Of a DNA stretch of 11,023 nucleotides, positions 1-8,505 are shown piece after piece. Made by a program: the position numbers and the translations under genes. The stretch's first letter is position 1; each line of letters opens with the position of its first letter. The stretch is taken from assembly GCA_900552875.1 (NCBI GenBank), contig USCS01000037.1, forward strand, positions 1-11,023. Direction: 5' to 3'. This stretch comes from an uncultured Collinsella sp. (lineage in GTDB: Bacteria > Actinomycetota > Coriobacteriia > Coriobacteriales > Coriobacteriaceae). Under the pieces are notes generated by a model. The model was given only the letters and a program-made list of their open reading frames with translations, had not been told where the DNA came from and searched no databases.

Positions 1-633
1 GCTGTGGATGATCTTTCCGGTGCCCCGGCAGCGGGCACAGGCCGCCGTACTGGAGAAGGCGAAGCCGCCGGTGCGCTGCTGCACCCGCACCACGCCGGTG
101 CCCCGGCAGTCGGGGCAGGTCTCCGCGGTGGTCCCAGGCTCACAGCCGGAGCCGTGGCAGGCCCCACACTCCTCGCTGCGGTTCAGGCTGATCTCCTTCT
201 CGCAGCCGAAGGCGGCCTCCTCAAAGGTTATTGTAAGGTTGGCCCGCAGGCTCTCCCCCCGCTGGGGGCTACTGGCCCGCTGCTGGCCGCCGAAGCCGCC
301 GCCGCCGAAGCCACCGCCGAAGAAGGACCCAAACAGGTCGCCCAGGTCGATGTCTCCCATATCGAACCCACCGCCGCCATAGCCGCCGGCGCCAAAGTTG
401 GGGTCCACCCCCGCATGGCCGAACTGGTCATACTTGGCCCGCTTGTCCTTGTCGGACAGGACCTCATAGGCCTCGTTCACCTCTTTGAACTTGGCCTCGG
501 CCTCCTTGTCCCCGGGGTTCATATCCGGGTGATATTTCTTGGCCAGCTTGCGGTAGGCCTTCTTTAACTCCTCGTCCGTGGCCGTTTTGCTCACGCCCAG
601 GACCTCATAAAAATCTCGTTTCTGTTCTGCCAT
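1..633 (-). CDS. dnaJ: Chaperone DnaJ (Hsp40), partial; C-terminus lies off the left edge
   Basis: Co-chaperone that delivers unfolded clients to DnaK and stimulates its ATPase in the cytoplasm. The reading frame is open from ATG at 633 to the window edge (211 codons). The J domain fills residues ~5-70 and carries the HPD motif (YHPDMNPGDK). A Gly/Phe-rich linker follows (~75-120), then the start of the cysteine-rich zinc domain with three of the usual four CxxCxGxG repeats visible (CGACHGSG, CPDCRGTG, CARCRGTG). This makes it a type I DnaJ rather than CbpA. The upstream AAGGTG/GAAGAG stretch is a plausible ribosome-binding site. It lies 192 bp downstream of dnaK in the same direction, the dnaK-dnaJ order usual in Firmicutes; many actinobacteria place grpE between them. 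The protein and its codons look like Oscillospiraceae, unlike the rest of the window to the right of ~1.4 kb. Confidence 0.93.
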   Translation of the reverse strand, partial: MAEQKRDFYEVLGVSKTATDEELKKAYRKLAKKYHPDMNPGDKEAEAKFKEVNEAYEVLSDKDKRAKYDQFGHAGVDPNFGAGGYGGGGFDMGDIDLGDLFGSFFGGGFGGGGFGGQQRASSPQRGESLRANLTITFEEAAFGCEKEISLNRSEECGACHGSGCEPGTTAETCPDCRGTGVVRVQQRTGGFAFSSTAACARCRGTGKIIHS

Positions 634-825
634 ATCTCTTCACCTTCTGTATCAGGAGGGACGAAAACGGCGGACGCCTGTGCGTTCCCTCGCCGCGTTC
701 CCCACGGCGGAGCGACCTTATGCGCCCGCCTGAACGCCCCGAGTGGGACGGAAGGATACCTCCCGCCCCACCGAAGCAATATTGTTGTGTTCGGCGCTCC
801 AGAGGGTCTTATCTCCTCCAGAGGC
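634..825. other. dnaK-dnaJ spacer, GC-rich, no gene seen
   Basis: This 192-bp gap between the dnaK stop and the dnaJ start has no credible ORF. It holds a 9-bp direct repeat, CTCCAGAGG, at 797-805 and 816-824 just after the dnaK stop, and only short weak stems (for example CGCCG/CGGCG near 690-710). I see no T-tract terminator, so dnaK and dnaJ may be co-transcribed. Confidence 0.5.
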
Positions 826-2751
<1,926 letters not shown>

Positions 2752-2950
2752 TAGAAATTCCCTCTCTCTTGTGCGTTTGCACCGACTCGGCGGTCTGCCA
2801 AGCGGTGTTTCGGCTTGTCTTTCAGGATGTAGTGTATCCCCTTATGGGCCGGAATATACAAAATCTAAGTCAATTCATATAAGATTTCTTATTGCTGAGA
2901 GTTTAGGTCCTTAAATGCGCAGGTAGATGCGCTGATTGAGTTCTCGGCAA
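2752..2950 (-). promoter_or_regulatory. dnaK upstream region with an AT-rich promoter candidate
   Basis: This is the leader and probable promoter of dnaK. An AT-rich block at ~2850-2890 stands out from its GC-rich surroundings and on the minus strand contains TTGACT (2873-2868) and TATATT (2858-2853). Their 9-bp spacing is too short for them to be one promoter, so the exact start site is unresolved. I looked for the CIRCE element (TTAGCACTC-N9-GAGTGCTAA) and the HspR HAIR element (CTTGAGT-N7-ACTCAAG). I found only an isolated HAIR-like half, ATTGAGT, near 2934. Heat-shock control cannot be assigned from sequence. Confidence 0.3.
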
Positions 2951-3009
2951 ATCTATTGAGATCTATGTAGAGTTGACTGAGGTTTGGGTCCGAAGGTGCC
3001 TAGGGCTGC

Positions 3010-3127
3010 CTTGCGGAAAGGGTATCCCGGTCTGAGCGCGAATTCTGGGACACAGTTTCCGCCGGGCGGTCCAACCGGAAGCTGCGACCCGTTTTTCGGC
3101 CAAATAACGGGATGCCCTTTCCGCAGG
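3010..3127. repeat. 118-nt nested inverted repeat (two stacked stems)
   Basis: The outer arms 3010-3029 and 3108-3127 pair over 20 bp with only G-T wobbles as imperfections; the core is GCGGAAAGGGTATCCCG against CGGGATGCCCTTTCCGC. Inside them a second stem, 3047-3061 with 3076-3090 (GGGACACAGTTTCCG against CGGAAGCTGCGACCC), pairs at 13 of 15 positions around a 14-nt loop. The element has no ORF of note and no T-tract at its end. It is too long and layered for a simple terminator. A small non-autonomous repeat (REP- or MITE-like) or a structured RNA are the obvious options. I believe similar GGGACACAGTTTCCG-type units recur in Collinsella genomes, but that is recollection and not shown by this window, which has one copy. 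Confidence 0.6.
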
Positions 3128-3172
3128 CGCGCGCAATAGCTCAATATTTCAAGTCACCTTTAGCTAACATTT

Positions 3173-3205
3173 GCGCAGCTCAACGGCCCCACCTGCGCGT
3201 TTTTT
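3173..3205 (+). terminator. Terminator-like hairpin with T-tract, no known gene upstream
   Basis: GCGCAG (3173-3178) pairs with CTGCGC (3193-3198) across a 14-nt loop, and a run of six T follows at 3200-3205. This has the shape of a rho-independent terminator on the plus strand, but no plus-strand gene precedes it. It might end a small transcript carrying the inverted repeat at 3010-3127. The 6-bp stem is short, so chance is possible. Confidence 0.3.
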
Positions 3206-3257
3206 AGTAAACCTTGGCATACTCGGCGAACGGTATGAAGATGCCGGTCAGAGGGTA

Positions 3258-3285
3258 TTGCAAACGGTCGCTCCCGTGGTATGTT
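3258..3285 (+). promoter_or_regulatory. Candidate promoter of the ferredoxin gene
   Basis: TTGCAA (3258-3263) and TATGTT (3280-3285) sit 16 bp apart, with TGG just before the -10 box. This resembles a housekeeping sigma promoter and would give a leader of roughly 55 nt before the ferredoxin start. Confidence 0.45.
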
Positions 3286-3346
3286 TTTGCCCGAATCAAA
3301 CCGGCGCGCATCGCCTGTAGCGTCGGTCAACAGAGAGGAAACTACC

Positions 3347-3532
3347 ATGGCTCATCCCGTAATTGATGCCGACGAGTGCATCGCTTGTGGCGTTTGCGTC
3401 GACTCCTGCCCCGCTGGCGTTCTGGAGCTCCAGGACGTCGCTACCGTCGCTGACGAGGATTCCTGCGTCGCCTGTGGCGCTTGCCAGGACGCTTGCCCCG
3501 CCGGCGCGATCACCGAGATCGTCGAGGAGTAA
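3347..3532 (+). CDS. Small 2[4Fe-4S] ferredoxin
   Basis: A 61-aa cytoplasmic electron carrier of the clostridial (bacterial-type) ferredoxin family. It has two CxxCxxCxxxCP cluster motifs, CIACGVCVDSCP (~12-23) and CVACGACQDACP (~42-53), so it should bind two [4Fe-4S] clusters. The protein is acidic and has no extra domains, the usual ~55-60 aa size of the family. I chose ATG 3347 because a strong ribosome-binding site (GAGAGGAA) ends 6 nt upstream; the in-frame ATG at 3281 falls in the promoter -10 region. It is monocistronic, with a promoter upstream and a terminator directly after. Such ferredoxins serve pyruvate:ferredoxin oxidoreductase, hydrogenases and similar enzymes of strict anaerobes. 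The partner here is unknown. Proximity to the oxygen-sensitive NadA is suggestive only. Confidence 0.93.
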   Translation: MAHPVIDADECIACGVCVDSCPAGVLELQDVATVADEDSCVACGACQDACPAGAITEIVEE

Positions 3533-3572
3533 CAACTCCCCCACTTGCACACTCACAAGTACACCGTGCACA

Positions 3573-3610
3573 AAAAGGAGGCCCCCGCATCGCCGCGGAG
3601 GCCTCCTTTT
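3573..3610. terminator. Bidirectional rho-independent terminator between ferredoxin and niaR
   Basis: AAAAGGAGGC (3573-3582) pairs perfectly with GCCTCCTTTT (3601-3610) around an 18-nt GC-rich loop. Read on either strand, the stem ends in a T-run, so it can stop both the ferredoxin transcript (+) and the nad operon transcript (-), which converge here. Confidence 0.8.
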
Positions 3611-3623
3611 GCATTCGTCGTTA

Positions 3624-4169
3624 CTAGGACAGGTCATCTTCGTAGGGCATCAGATCTGCCAGGTAGCCTTTCTCTTTGAGCATGGCCTCGATCTCGTCGA
3701 GGGTTTGCTCGTCTTCCGCCGCAATGCGATGGAAGTGATAGCCGCTGGTCACCGTGAGCAGCGGAAAGCTCTTGCCGCTGGCGATGTCATGCAGATAGCG
3801 CTCGATATCGCGACGGTTGCGAATGTCCAGGTCGGCCGTGATCTTGCCGTACACGCGATGGTTGACGATCACGTTGAGCACGGCACCGCCGGCATCGACG
3901 ATGCTCGTAAGCTCGTCGCCCGCCTGCTCCACGCTGTGGCGAACCTTAACCAGGCGCGTGGGAACGGCGGGGCTGCTGGGGGCCTCCTGCAGCACGTAGC
4001 CGCGATTGGTTGCCACGACATCGTGCCCATCGGCACGCAGCAGGGCGATGTCCTGCACCACGACCTGGCGGCTCACGCCCACCTCGCGGGCAAGCGCGCT
4101 GCCCGAAACGGGATCTTTGGCCCCCTCGAGCACGGCCATGATGGCACGGCGACGCTCGCGGGCGTTCAT
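3624..4169 (-). CDS. niaR: NiaR-type niacin-responsive transcription repressor (HTH + 3H domain)
   Basis: Predicted repressor of NAD biosynthesis and niacin uptake genes, 181 aa, matching the NiaR/YrxA family in size. Residues ~6-60 form a winged helix-turn-helix of the HTH_11 type (SGSALAREVGVSRQVVVQDI). Residues ~72-170 form the 3H domain, named for conserved histidines. H78, E86, H145 and H147 fit the metal-binding His/Glu/His/His set known from the Thermotoga maritima member; H104 and H127 are also present. Nicotinic acid is the known co-repressor in this family. Its ATG overlaps the nadC stop by one base (TAATG), so it is translationally coupled and is the last gene of the nadABC operon. 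This fits autoregulation through the dyad at 7533-7576. The niacin response is inferred from the family and the operon context. BirA-like HTH proteins were considered, but there is no ligase domain. Confidence 0.9.
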   Translation of the reverse strand: MNARERRRAIMAVLEGAKDPVSGSALAREVGVSRQVVVQDIALLRADGHDVVATNRGYVLQEAPSSPAVPTRLVKVRHSVEQAGDELTSIVDAGGAVLNVIVNHRVYGKITADLDIRNRRDIERYLHDIASGKSFPLLTVTSGYHFHRIAAEDEQTLDEIEAMLKEKGYLADLMPYEDDLS

Positions 4170-5029
4170 TATTTACCGTCCAGCAGACGCAGGTGCTTAA
4201 GCGAGAGGTCGAGGATCGGCGCGGAGTGCGTCAGGGCGCCCGAGCTAATAAAGTCGACGCCCAGGTCGGCCAGGGCGCGAATGTTGCCGGCATCCACGTT
4301 GCCCGAGCACTCGGTCTTGGCGCGACCGTCGATAAGCTCGATGGCGGCGGCCATGTCGTCGTGCGTCATGTTGTCGAACATGATGATGTCGGCGCCGGCC
4401 TCAACAGCCTCGCGCACCATGTCCAAGTTCTCGCACTCAATCTCGACCGTCGTGGTAAACGACGCGTGGGCGCGCGCCATCTCGATCGCGCGCGTCACGC
4501 CACCGGCGGCATCGATGTGGTTGTCCTTGAGCATGACGGCTGTCGACAGGTTGTAGCGATGGTTGCTGCCGCCGCCGATCTCGACCGCGGCCTTCTCGAA
4601 GACGCGCATGCCCGGCGTGGTCTTGCGTGTGTCGACGAGCACGGTCTTGGTACCCTCGAGCGCCGCTGCCATTCTGTGCGTATAGGTAGCGATACCGCTC
4701 ATGCGCTGCAGGTAGTTGAGCGCCACGCGCTCGCCCGAAAGCAGCACGCGCGCATCGCCGCGCACCTGGCCCACGTGGTCGCCGGCGTGTACCTCGTCAC
4801 CGTCGGCAACATCAAACAGCACCGAGCTCTGCGGATCCAGCAGCTCAAAGGTGCGAGCGAACACGTCCAGACCGGCGATGATGCCATCGGCCTTGGCGAT
4901 GAGCTCCACCGTGGCGGGGCGCGCCGTGGAACACACACTCGCCGTGCTCACATCCTCAAACGTGATGTCCTCGCGTAGAGCCTGCAGAATCAGATCATCG
5001 ACGACGAGCTTCATGGTAATGGGATTCAT
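4169..5029 (-). CDS. nadC: Quinolinate phosphoribosyltransferase (nicotinate-nucleotide pyrophosphorylase, decarboxylating)
   Basis: Converts quinolinate and PRPP to nicotinate mononucleotide, CO2 and pyrophosphate, the third step of de novo NAD synthesis in the cytoplasm. At 286 aa it is full length for a type II phosphoribosyltransferase. Visible family residues are R101 (SGERVALNYLQ), R135/K136 in DTRKTTPG, H157/R158 in GGGSNHRYNL, K168 in MLKDNH, E197 in VEIECEN and D219 in MFDNM; ECSGNV (240-245) and ISSGALTHSA (261-270) form the phosphate-binding end. A second in-frame ATG lies 5 codons downstream (MKLVVDD), a possible alternative start. The nadB stop is only 3 nt upstream, and the GGAG ribosome-binding site lies inside the nadB 3' end. 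The stop overlaps the niaR start. Confidence 0.97.
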   Translation of the reverse strand: MNPITMKLVVDDLILQALREDITFEDVSTASVCSTARPATVELIAKADGIIAGLDVFARTFELLDPQSSVLFDVADGDEVHAGDHVGQVRGDARVLLSGERVALNYLQRMSGIATYTHRMAAALEGTKTVLVDTRKTTPGMRVFEKAAVEIGGGSNHRYNLSTAVMLKDNHIDAAGGVTRAIEMARAHASFTTTVEIECENLDMVREAVEAGADIIMFDNMTHDDMAAAIELIDGRAKTECSGNVDAGNIRALADLGVDFISSGALTHSAPILDLSLKHLRLLDGK

Positions 5030-5032
5030 GGT

Positions 5033-6409
5033 CTACTCCTCCACGGCCTGCGTGCCGGCGGCACGGGCCAAATCATCGATTGCCAGGGTGTCGGCGCTCA
5101 GGGCGCGATGACGGCCATCGAGCGCGGGATCGCCCGCCTGCTCCACGGCCAGCGACTCGCCGGTACGCATGTACCACGCGGCGCGACGACCCCAGACCAG
5201 CGCCTCGAGCAGGCTGTTTGATGCAAGGCGGTTTTTGCCGTGAACGCCGTTGCAGGCCGTCTCACCCGCGGCGTAGAGCTCGGGCATCGAGGTGCGGCCG
5301 TCCTTGTCGACCCATACGCCGCCCATAAAGTAGTGTTGCGTGGGCGTGACGGGGATGGGCTCGTCCAGAATGTCGCGGCCGTCCTCCAGGCAGCGCGCGC
5401 GGATATTGGCAAAGTGCCCGGTCACCACATCGCGCTCGACGGGGGCGAAGCTCAGCCACTCGTGCTCGGTACCGTCCTGCTTCATCTGCTCGCGAATAGC
5501 GGCGGCGACAACGTCGCGCGGCTGAAGCTCGTCGGTAAAGCGCTCGCCGGCGGCATTGAGCAGAATCGCGCCCTCGCCGCGGCAGCTCTCGCTAATCAGG
5601 AAGGTGCGGCCCGGCTGCGGCGAAAACAGGCCCGTGGGGTGGATCTGCACGTAGTCCAGGTGCTCCATCTTAATGCCATGCCCCTGAGCGATGTAGCAGG
5701 CGTCACCGGTGAGCTGCGGGTAGTTGGTGGAGTGATCGTACACGCCGCCGATGCCACCCGTCGCCCACAGCGTATGGCGGGCATGGATCTTAAACGGCTT
5801 ACCGGTATGCACGTCCTTAGCGGCATTTGCCAGCTCGTCGGCGGGGCGAGCTGAATCGTCCTCGTCCACGGCGACGGCGACGACGCCGGTGCACACCGTG
5901 GCGCCATCGCGCTCGGCAGTCAGGATGTCGGTCATGGCAACGTGTTCGAGAATCTGCACGTTGTCCAGTTTGCGGACAGCCTGGAGCAGCTTGGTCGTAA
6001 TCTCCTTGCCTGTAATATCGGCATGGAAGGCAATGCGCGGGCGGCTGTGCGCGCCCTCGCGGGTAAAGTCGAGGCTGCCGTCGGCCTTGCGCTCAAAGTC
6101 CACGCCCATGGCCAGCAGGTCGTTGATGACCGAACGGCTCGAGCGGATCATGATGTCTACACTCTCGCGGCGGTTCTCGTAATGGCCGGCGTGCATGGTG
6201 TCCTCAAAGAAGGCATCGTAGTCAGAACCCTCGGGCAGCACGCAGATGCCGCCCTGCGCGAGCATCGAATCGCACTCATCGACGGCGCCCTTGGAGAGCA
6301 TGATTACGCGCGCGCTCGTCGGCAGATTGAGAGCCGCATACAGGCCCGCCACGCCGCAACCGGCAATGACGACGTCACACTCCATATCGGGGTATTGTTT
6401 GGTTTCCAC
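5033..6409 (-). CDS. nadB: L-aspartate oxidase, short form without the usual C-terminal helical domain
   Basis: FAD-dependent oxidation of L-aspartate to iminoaspartate, first step of de novo NAD synthesis; the product is passed to NadA. The start is GTG 6409 (VETKQYPDMEC), preceded by GGGAGAGGA at 5-nt spacing; the frame is open further upstream but only through antisense-type sequence overlapping nadA. The protein is 458 aa. The Rossmann motif GCGVAG is at 17-22, the SML-AQGG FAD segment at 48-54, the active-site HSRPR at 121-125, QIHPTG at 255-260, R290 in AGERFTDEL, H359 in THY-type TQHYFMGG and the GKNRLASNSLLEA FAD/C-terminal signature at 391-403. The chain ends about 50 residues later; Escherichia coli NadB runs to ~540 aa with a helical C-terminal domain. 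Fumarate reductase flavoprotein was considered, but operon context settles NadB. Confidence 0.94.
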   Translation of the reverse strand: METKQYPDMECDVVIAGCGVAGLYAALNLPTSARVIMLSKGAVDECDSMLAQGGICVLPEGSDYDAFFEDTMHAGHYENRRESVDIMIRSSRSVINDLLAMGVDFERKADGSLDFTREGAHSRPRIAFHADITGKEITTKLLQAVRKLDNVQILEHVAMTDILTAERDGATVCTGVVAVAVDEDDSARPADELANAAKDVHTGKPFKIHARHTLWATGGIGGVYDHSTNYPQLTGDACYIAQGHGIKMEHLDYVQIHPTGLFSPQPGRTFLISESCRGEGAILLNAAGERFTDELQPRDVVAAAIREQMKQDGTEHEWLSFAPVERDVVTGHFANIRARCLEDGRDILDEPIPVTPTQHYFMGGVWVDKDGRTSMPELYAAGETACNGVHGKNRLASNSLLEALVWGRRAAWYMRTGESLAVEQAGDPALDGRHRALSADTLAIDDLARAAGTQAVEE

Positions 6410-6429
6410 AGGAATCCTCTCCCTTGTAC

Positions 6430-6460
6430 TGTGGCATAAGGGATGGTCCCTCATGCCACA
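6430..6460. other. Strong hairpin in the nadA-nadB gap
   Basis: TGTGGCAT (6430-6437) plus AGGGA (6439-6443) pair with TCCCT (6447-6451) plus ATGCCACA (6453-6460), with a single mismatch and a 3-nt loop. No T-tract follows on the minus strand, so it is not a classical terminator. It fills most of the only real gap in the operon, just upstream of the nadB ribosome-binding site, and could act as an RNA processing or stability element that sets different nadA and nadB levels. Confidence 0.6.
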
Positions 6461-6465
6461 TTGGC

Positions 6466-7491
6466 TTAGCGCGCCGCGTACTCGAGCATGCGGTCGAGCG
6501 TGAGCTTGGCCTGATCGGCGGCCTCGTCCGACACGCCAATCTGCACCTCGCCCTCGCCCGTCTCCAGGCAGTGCACGAGCTTTTCGAGCGTGATGAGATC
6601 CATGTTGACGCAGGTGGGCTGCACTGCAGGGAAGTAGAACTTCTTGCCGGTGCCCTGGCAGCGGCGCTCGAGTTCGTAGAGCACACCGCGGACCGTCACG
6701 ATGATGAACTCGCTCGCGTCCGACTCCTCGGCGTACTTGATGATGCCGGCGGTGGAGCCGATGTAGTCGGCCTCGGCCAAGACGTCGGCCTTGCACTCAG
6801 GATGCGCCAGCACGAGCGCGTCGGGGTGGGCCTCCGTCGCGTCGACAATCTGCTCGACGGTGATGATGTGATGGCGCGGGCAGTAGCCGTTGTTGAGAAT
6901 GACGTGCTTTTGCGGCACCTGCTCGGCTACGAAGCGGCCGAGGTTTTGGTCGGGAATGAACAGGATATGCTGCTGCGGCAGCTCGGACACGATCTTGACG
7001 GCGTTGGAGCTGGTGACGCACACGTCGCTCCAGCTCTTGATCTCGACCGTGGAGTTGACGTAGCAGACCACGGCCAGGTCGTCGCCGTACTCGGCGCGCG
7101 CCGCGTCGACCGTCTCGCGCTTGACCATATGAGCCATGGGGCAGTCCGCGCCCGGCTCGGGCAGCAGCACGGTCTTGGTGGGGTTGAGCAGCTTGGCGCT
7201 CTCGCCCATAAACTCCACGCCGCACAGCACGATGGTCTGCTGCGGCAGGCTCTTGGCGAGCTTAGCCAGGTAGAAGCTGTCGCCGACGTAATCGGCCACA
7301 GCCTGGACCTCGGGTGCCACGTAATAGTGTGCCAGGATCACCGCGTCGCGTTGGGTTTTAAGTTGCTGAATGGCCTCGACGAGCTCTGCGGGCACCAATG
7401 CCGCGCGCTCCGTTGCCGTCGTTGCCGATGCCAGGCCGGCCGCAATGTCGCGTGCAAGCTCCGATGCATCCATGTTCGCGCTCTGTGCCAT
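6466..7491 (-). CDS. nadA: Quinolinate synthase
   Basis: [4Fe-4S] enzyme condensing iminoaspartate with dihydroxyacetone phosphate to quinolinate, second step of NAD synthesis. At 341 aa it is of the usual size, with three repeated alpha/beta domains. The cluster ligands are most likely C90 (LCGVEFMGES), C204 (NGYCPRHH) and C294 (PTCVNMD); their spacing of 114 and 90 residues resembles that of the Bacillus enzyme. Other conserved parts are ILAHYYVAPEVQ (52-63), PGADCPMAH (113-121), TSSNAVKIV (160-168) and IGSTAGIIKYA (244-254). I chose ATG 7491, which has GAGGGG at 5-6 nt upstream; a TTG one codon earlier is less likely. It is the first gene of the operon, behind the promoter and operator at 7527-7576. 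The oxygen-labile cluster fits an anaerobic host. Confidence 0.96.
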   Translation of the reverse strand: MAQSANMDASELARDIAAGLASATTATERAALVPAELVEAIQQLKTQRDAVILAHYYVAPEVQAVADYVGDSFYLAKLAKSLPQQTIVLCGVEFMGESAKLLNPTKTVLLPEPGADCPMAHMVKRETVDAARAEYGDDLAVVCYVNSTVEIKSWSDVCVTSSNAVKIVSELPQQHILFIPDQNLGRFVAEQVPQKHVILNNGYCPRHHIITVEQIVDATEAHPDALVLAHPECKADVLAEADYIGSTAGIIKYAEESDASEFIIVTVRGVLYELERRCQGTGKKFYFPAVQPTCVNMDLITLEKLVHCLETGEGEVQIGVSDEAADQAKLTLDRMLEYAAR

Positions 7492-7526
7492 CAAGGCCCC
7501 TCTCTTTTGGCGAATCTTGGGGCTTT

Positions 7527-7555
7527 AGTATGACACCTAGGTTTACAGCTGACAA
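7527..7555 (-). promoter_or_regulatory. Promoter of the nadA-nadB-nadC-niaR operon
   Basis: On the minus strand TTGTCA (7555-7550) and CATACT (7532-7527) are separated by exactly 17 bp, a good sigma-70-type arrangement. Transcription would begin near 7520, giving a leader of ~29 nt to the nadA ATG. The -35 box lies in the centre of the dyad operator, and the spacer is one of its arms. Confidence 0.65.
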
Positions 7556-7576
7556 GACAGCTGTAAACCTAGGTGT
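7533..7576. promoter_or_regulatory. 44-bp perfect dyad, probable NiaR operator
   Basis: Arm ACACCTAGGTTTACAGCTG (7533-7551) is repeated in inverted form at 7558-7576 with no mismatch, around the 6-bp centre ACAAGA. Each arm holds two smaller palindromes, CCTAGG and CAGCTG, so four evenly placed half-site-like units are present. It covers the -35 box and spacer of the nadA promoter, where a bound repressor would exclude RNA polymerase. NiaR encoded at the operon end is the natural ligand. No T-tract follows on either side, and it lies upstream of the start site, so it is not a terminator. Assignment to NiaR is inference from position and symmetry. Confidence 0.75.
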
Positions 7577-7782
7577 AAAGTTGAAATAAAGATTCAATCA
7601 TGCGGCAGGTCCATTTTCGAACTGGCAAGCTGAGGATAGCCGAGCTCTCGATAGCGCAGGAGGCATCTTTCGCCACCGCAATACCGCTCGGCGCGAGTTG
7701 CGCACCATGAGGCACGAACGGGCGCTCCCCCGCGAGCGGCACGCGCCCAATGTGGCAAAATCGAACTACTAAGGGGGCCCGA

Positions 7783-8505
7783 ATGCTCAAGATTATTGCC
7801 TGCGACGATGACGTCGCTTTTCTAGATAGACTGCACCGGATGATCGACCGTTGGTCGACCGAGAAGGGCACGGCGGTCGATGTTGCGCTCGTTACGCGCG
7901 GCGAGGACCTGCTGGCGCGCCATGCCGCGTCGCGCGCCGACATCATCCTGCTCGACATGATCATGCCGCTCGTCAACGGCATGGACACCGCGCGCGAGCT
8001 GCGCCAGTCCGATACCGCCGTGCGCCTGGTGTTCCTCACCTCGTCGCCCGAGTTTGCGCTGGAGTCCTACGAAGTCCGCGCCTTCGACTACCTGCTCAAG
8101 CCCGTGGCATACGAACGCCTGGCGCAGCTGCTCGACGAGCTTTCGAGCATGCGCCCGTCGGCGACCGACGAGTTCGTCATCAAAACGTCCTTTGGTTACC
8201 ATGCCCTGCGCCTGTCCGACATCGAATATGCCGAGGCACGCAACAAGCACGTGGTTTTCCACCTGCGCGACGGACGCGATATCGAGGCGCTCGAATCGTT
8301 CCGCAGCGTCGATGACCGCTTGGCGCAAAACGCGGTCTTCTTTAAATGCCATCGCAGCTACCAGGTCAACCTGCGCAACATCGATCATTTCGATCGGACG
8401 GAGATCGTCATGCGCTCGGGCGCGAGCATCCCGCTTTCGCGCAGCAGCAAGCAGGGATTCCAGGACGCCTACTTTGCGGTGCGATTTGAGGGCGGGAGGC
8501 GCTGA
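7783..8505 (+). CDS. LytTR-family response regulator (AgrA/ComE-like)
   Basis: Cytoplasmic DNA-binding response regulator, 240 aa. The receiver domain (~2-120) has the acidic pocket D8/D9, phospho-acceptor D58 in LLDMIMP, T86 in FLTSS and K106 in YLLKP. A LytTR DNA-binding domain fills ~130-235 (FVIKTSFGYHALRLSDIEYAEARNK onward in function; the typical HRSYQVNL segment is near 200). I chose ATG 7783 because AAGGGGG stands 5-6 nt upstream; the ATG at 7750 is in frame but lacks a site. Its stop overlaps the start of the kinase gene by one base (TGATG), so the two are a translationally coupled pair. Members of this family control peptide quorum sensing, bacteriocins or cell-wall functions; the target here is unknown, and no repeated LytTR-type binding site was evident upstream. 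Confidence 0.93.
   Translation: MLKIIACDDDVAFLDRLHRMIDRWSTEKGTAVDVALVTRGEDLLARHAASRADIILLDMIMPLVNGMDTARELRQSDTAVRLVFLTSSPEFALESYEVRAFDYLLKPVAYERLAQLLDELSSMRPSATDEFVIKTSFGYHALRLSDIEYAEARNKHVVFHLRDGRDIEALESFRSVDDRLAQNAVFFKCHRSYQVNLRNIDHFDRTEIVMRSGASIPLSRSSKQGFQDAYFAVRFEGGRR

Noticed and set aside
2900..3000. HspR (HAIR) or HrcA (CIRCE) operator upstream of dnaK
   Set aside because: Only a lone ATTGAGT half and an unrelated second ATTGAG in direct orientation are present; neither consensus is met with correct spacing and inversion.
3563..4556. Plus-strand open frames running across the ferredoxin terminator and through niaR/nadC
   Set aside because: They are antisense shadows of niaR and nadC and pass through the terminator; there is no start signal and no family resemblance.
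6410..6796. N-terminal extension of nadB upstream of GTG 6409
   Set aside because: The extension overlaps nadA in another frame, is Arg/His-rich without family similarity, and the GTG at 6409 has a strong ribosome-binding site and starts exactly where NadB homology begins.
7533..7576. Reading the large dyad upstream of nadA as a rho-independent terminator
   Set aside because: No T-run follows on either strand, no gene ends beside it, and it coincides with a well-spaced -35/-10 pair for nadA.
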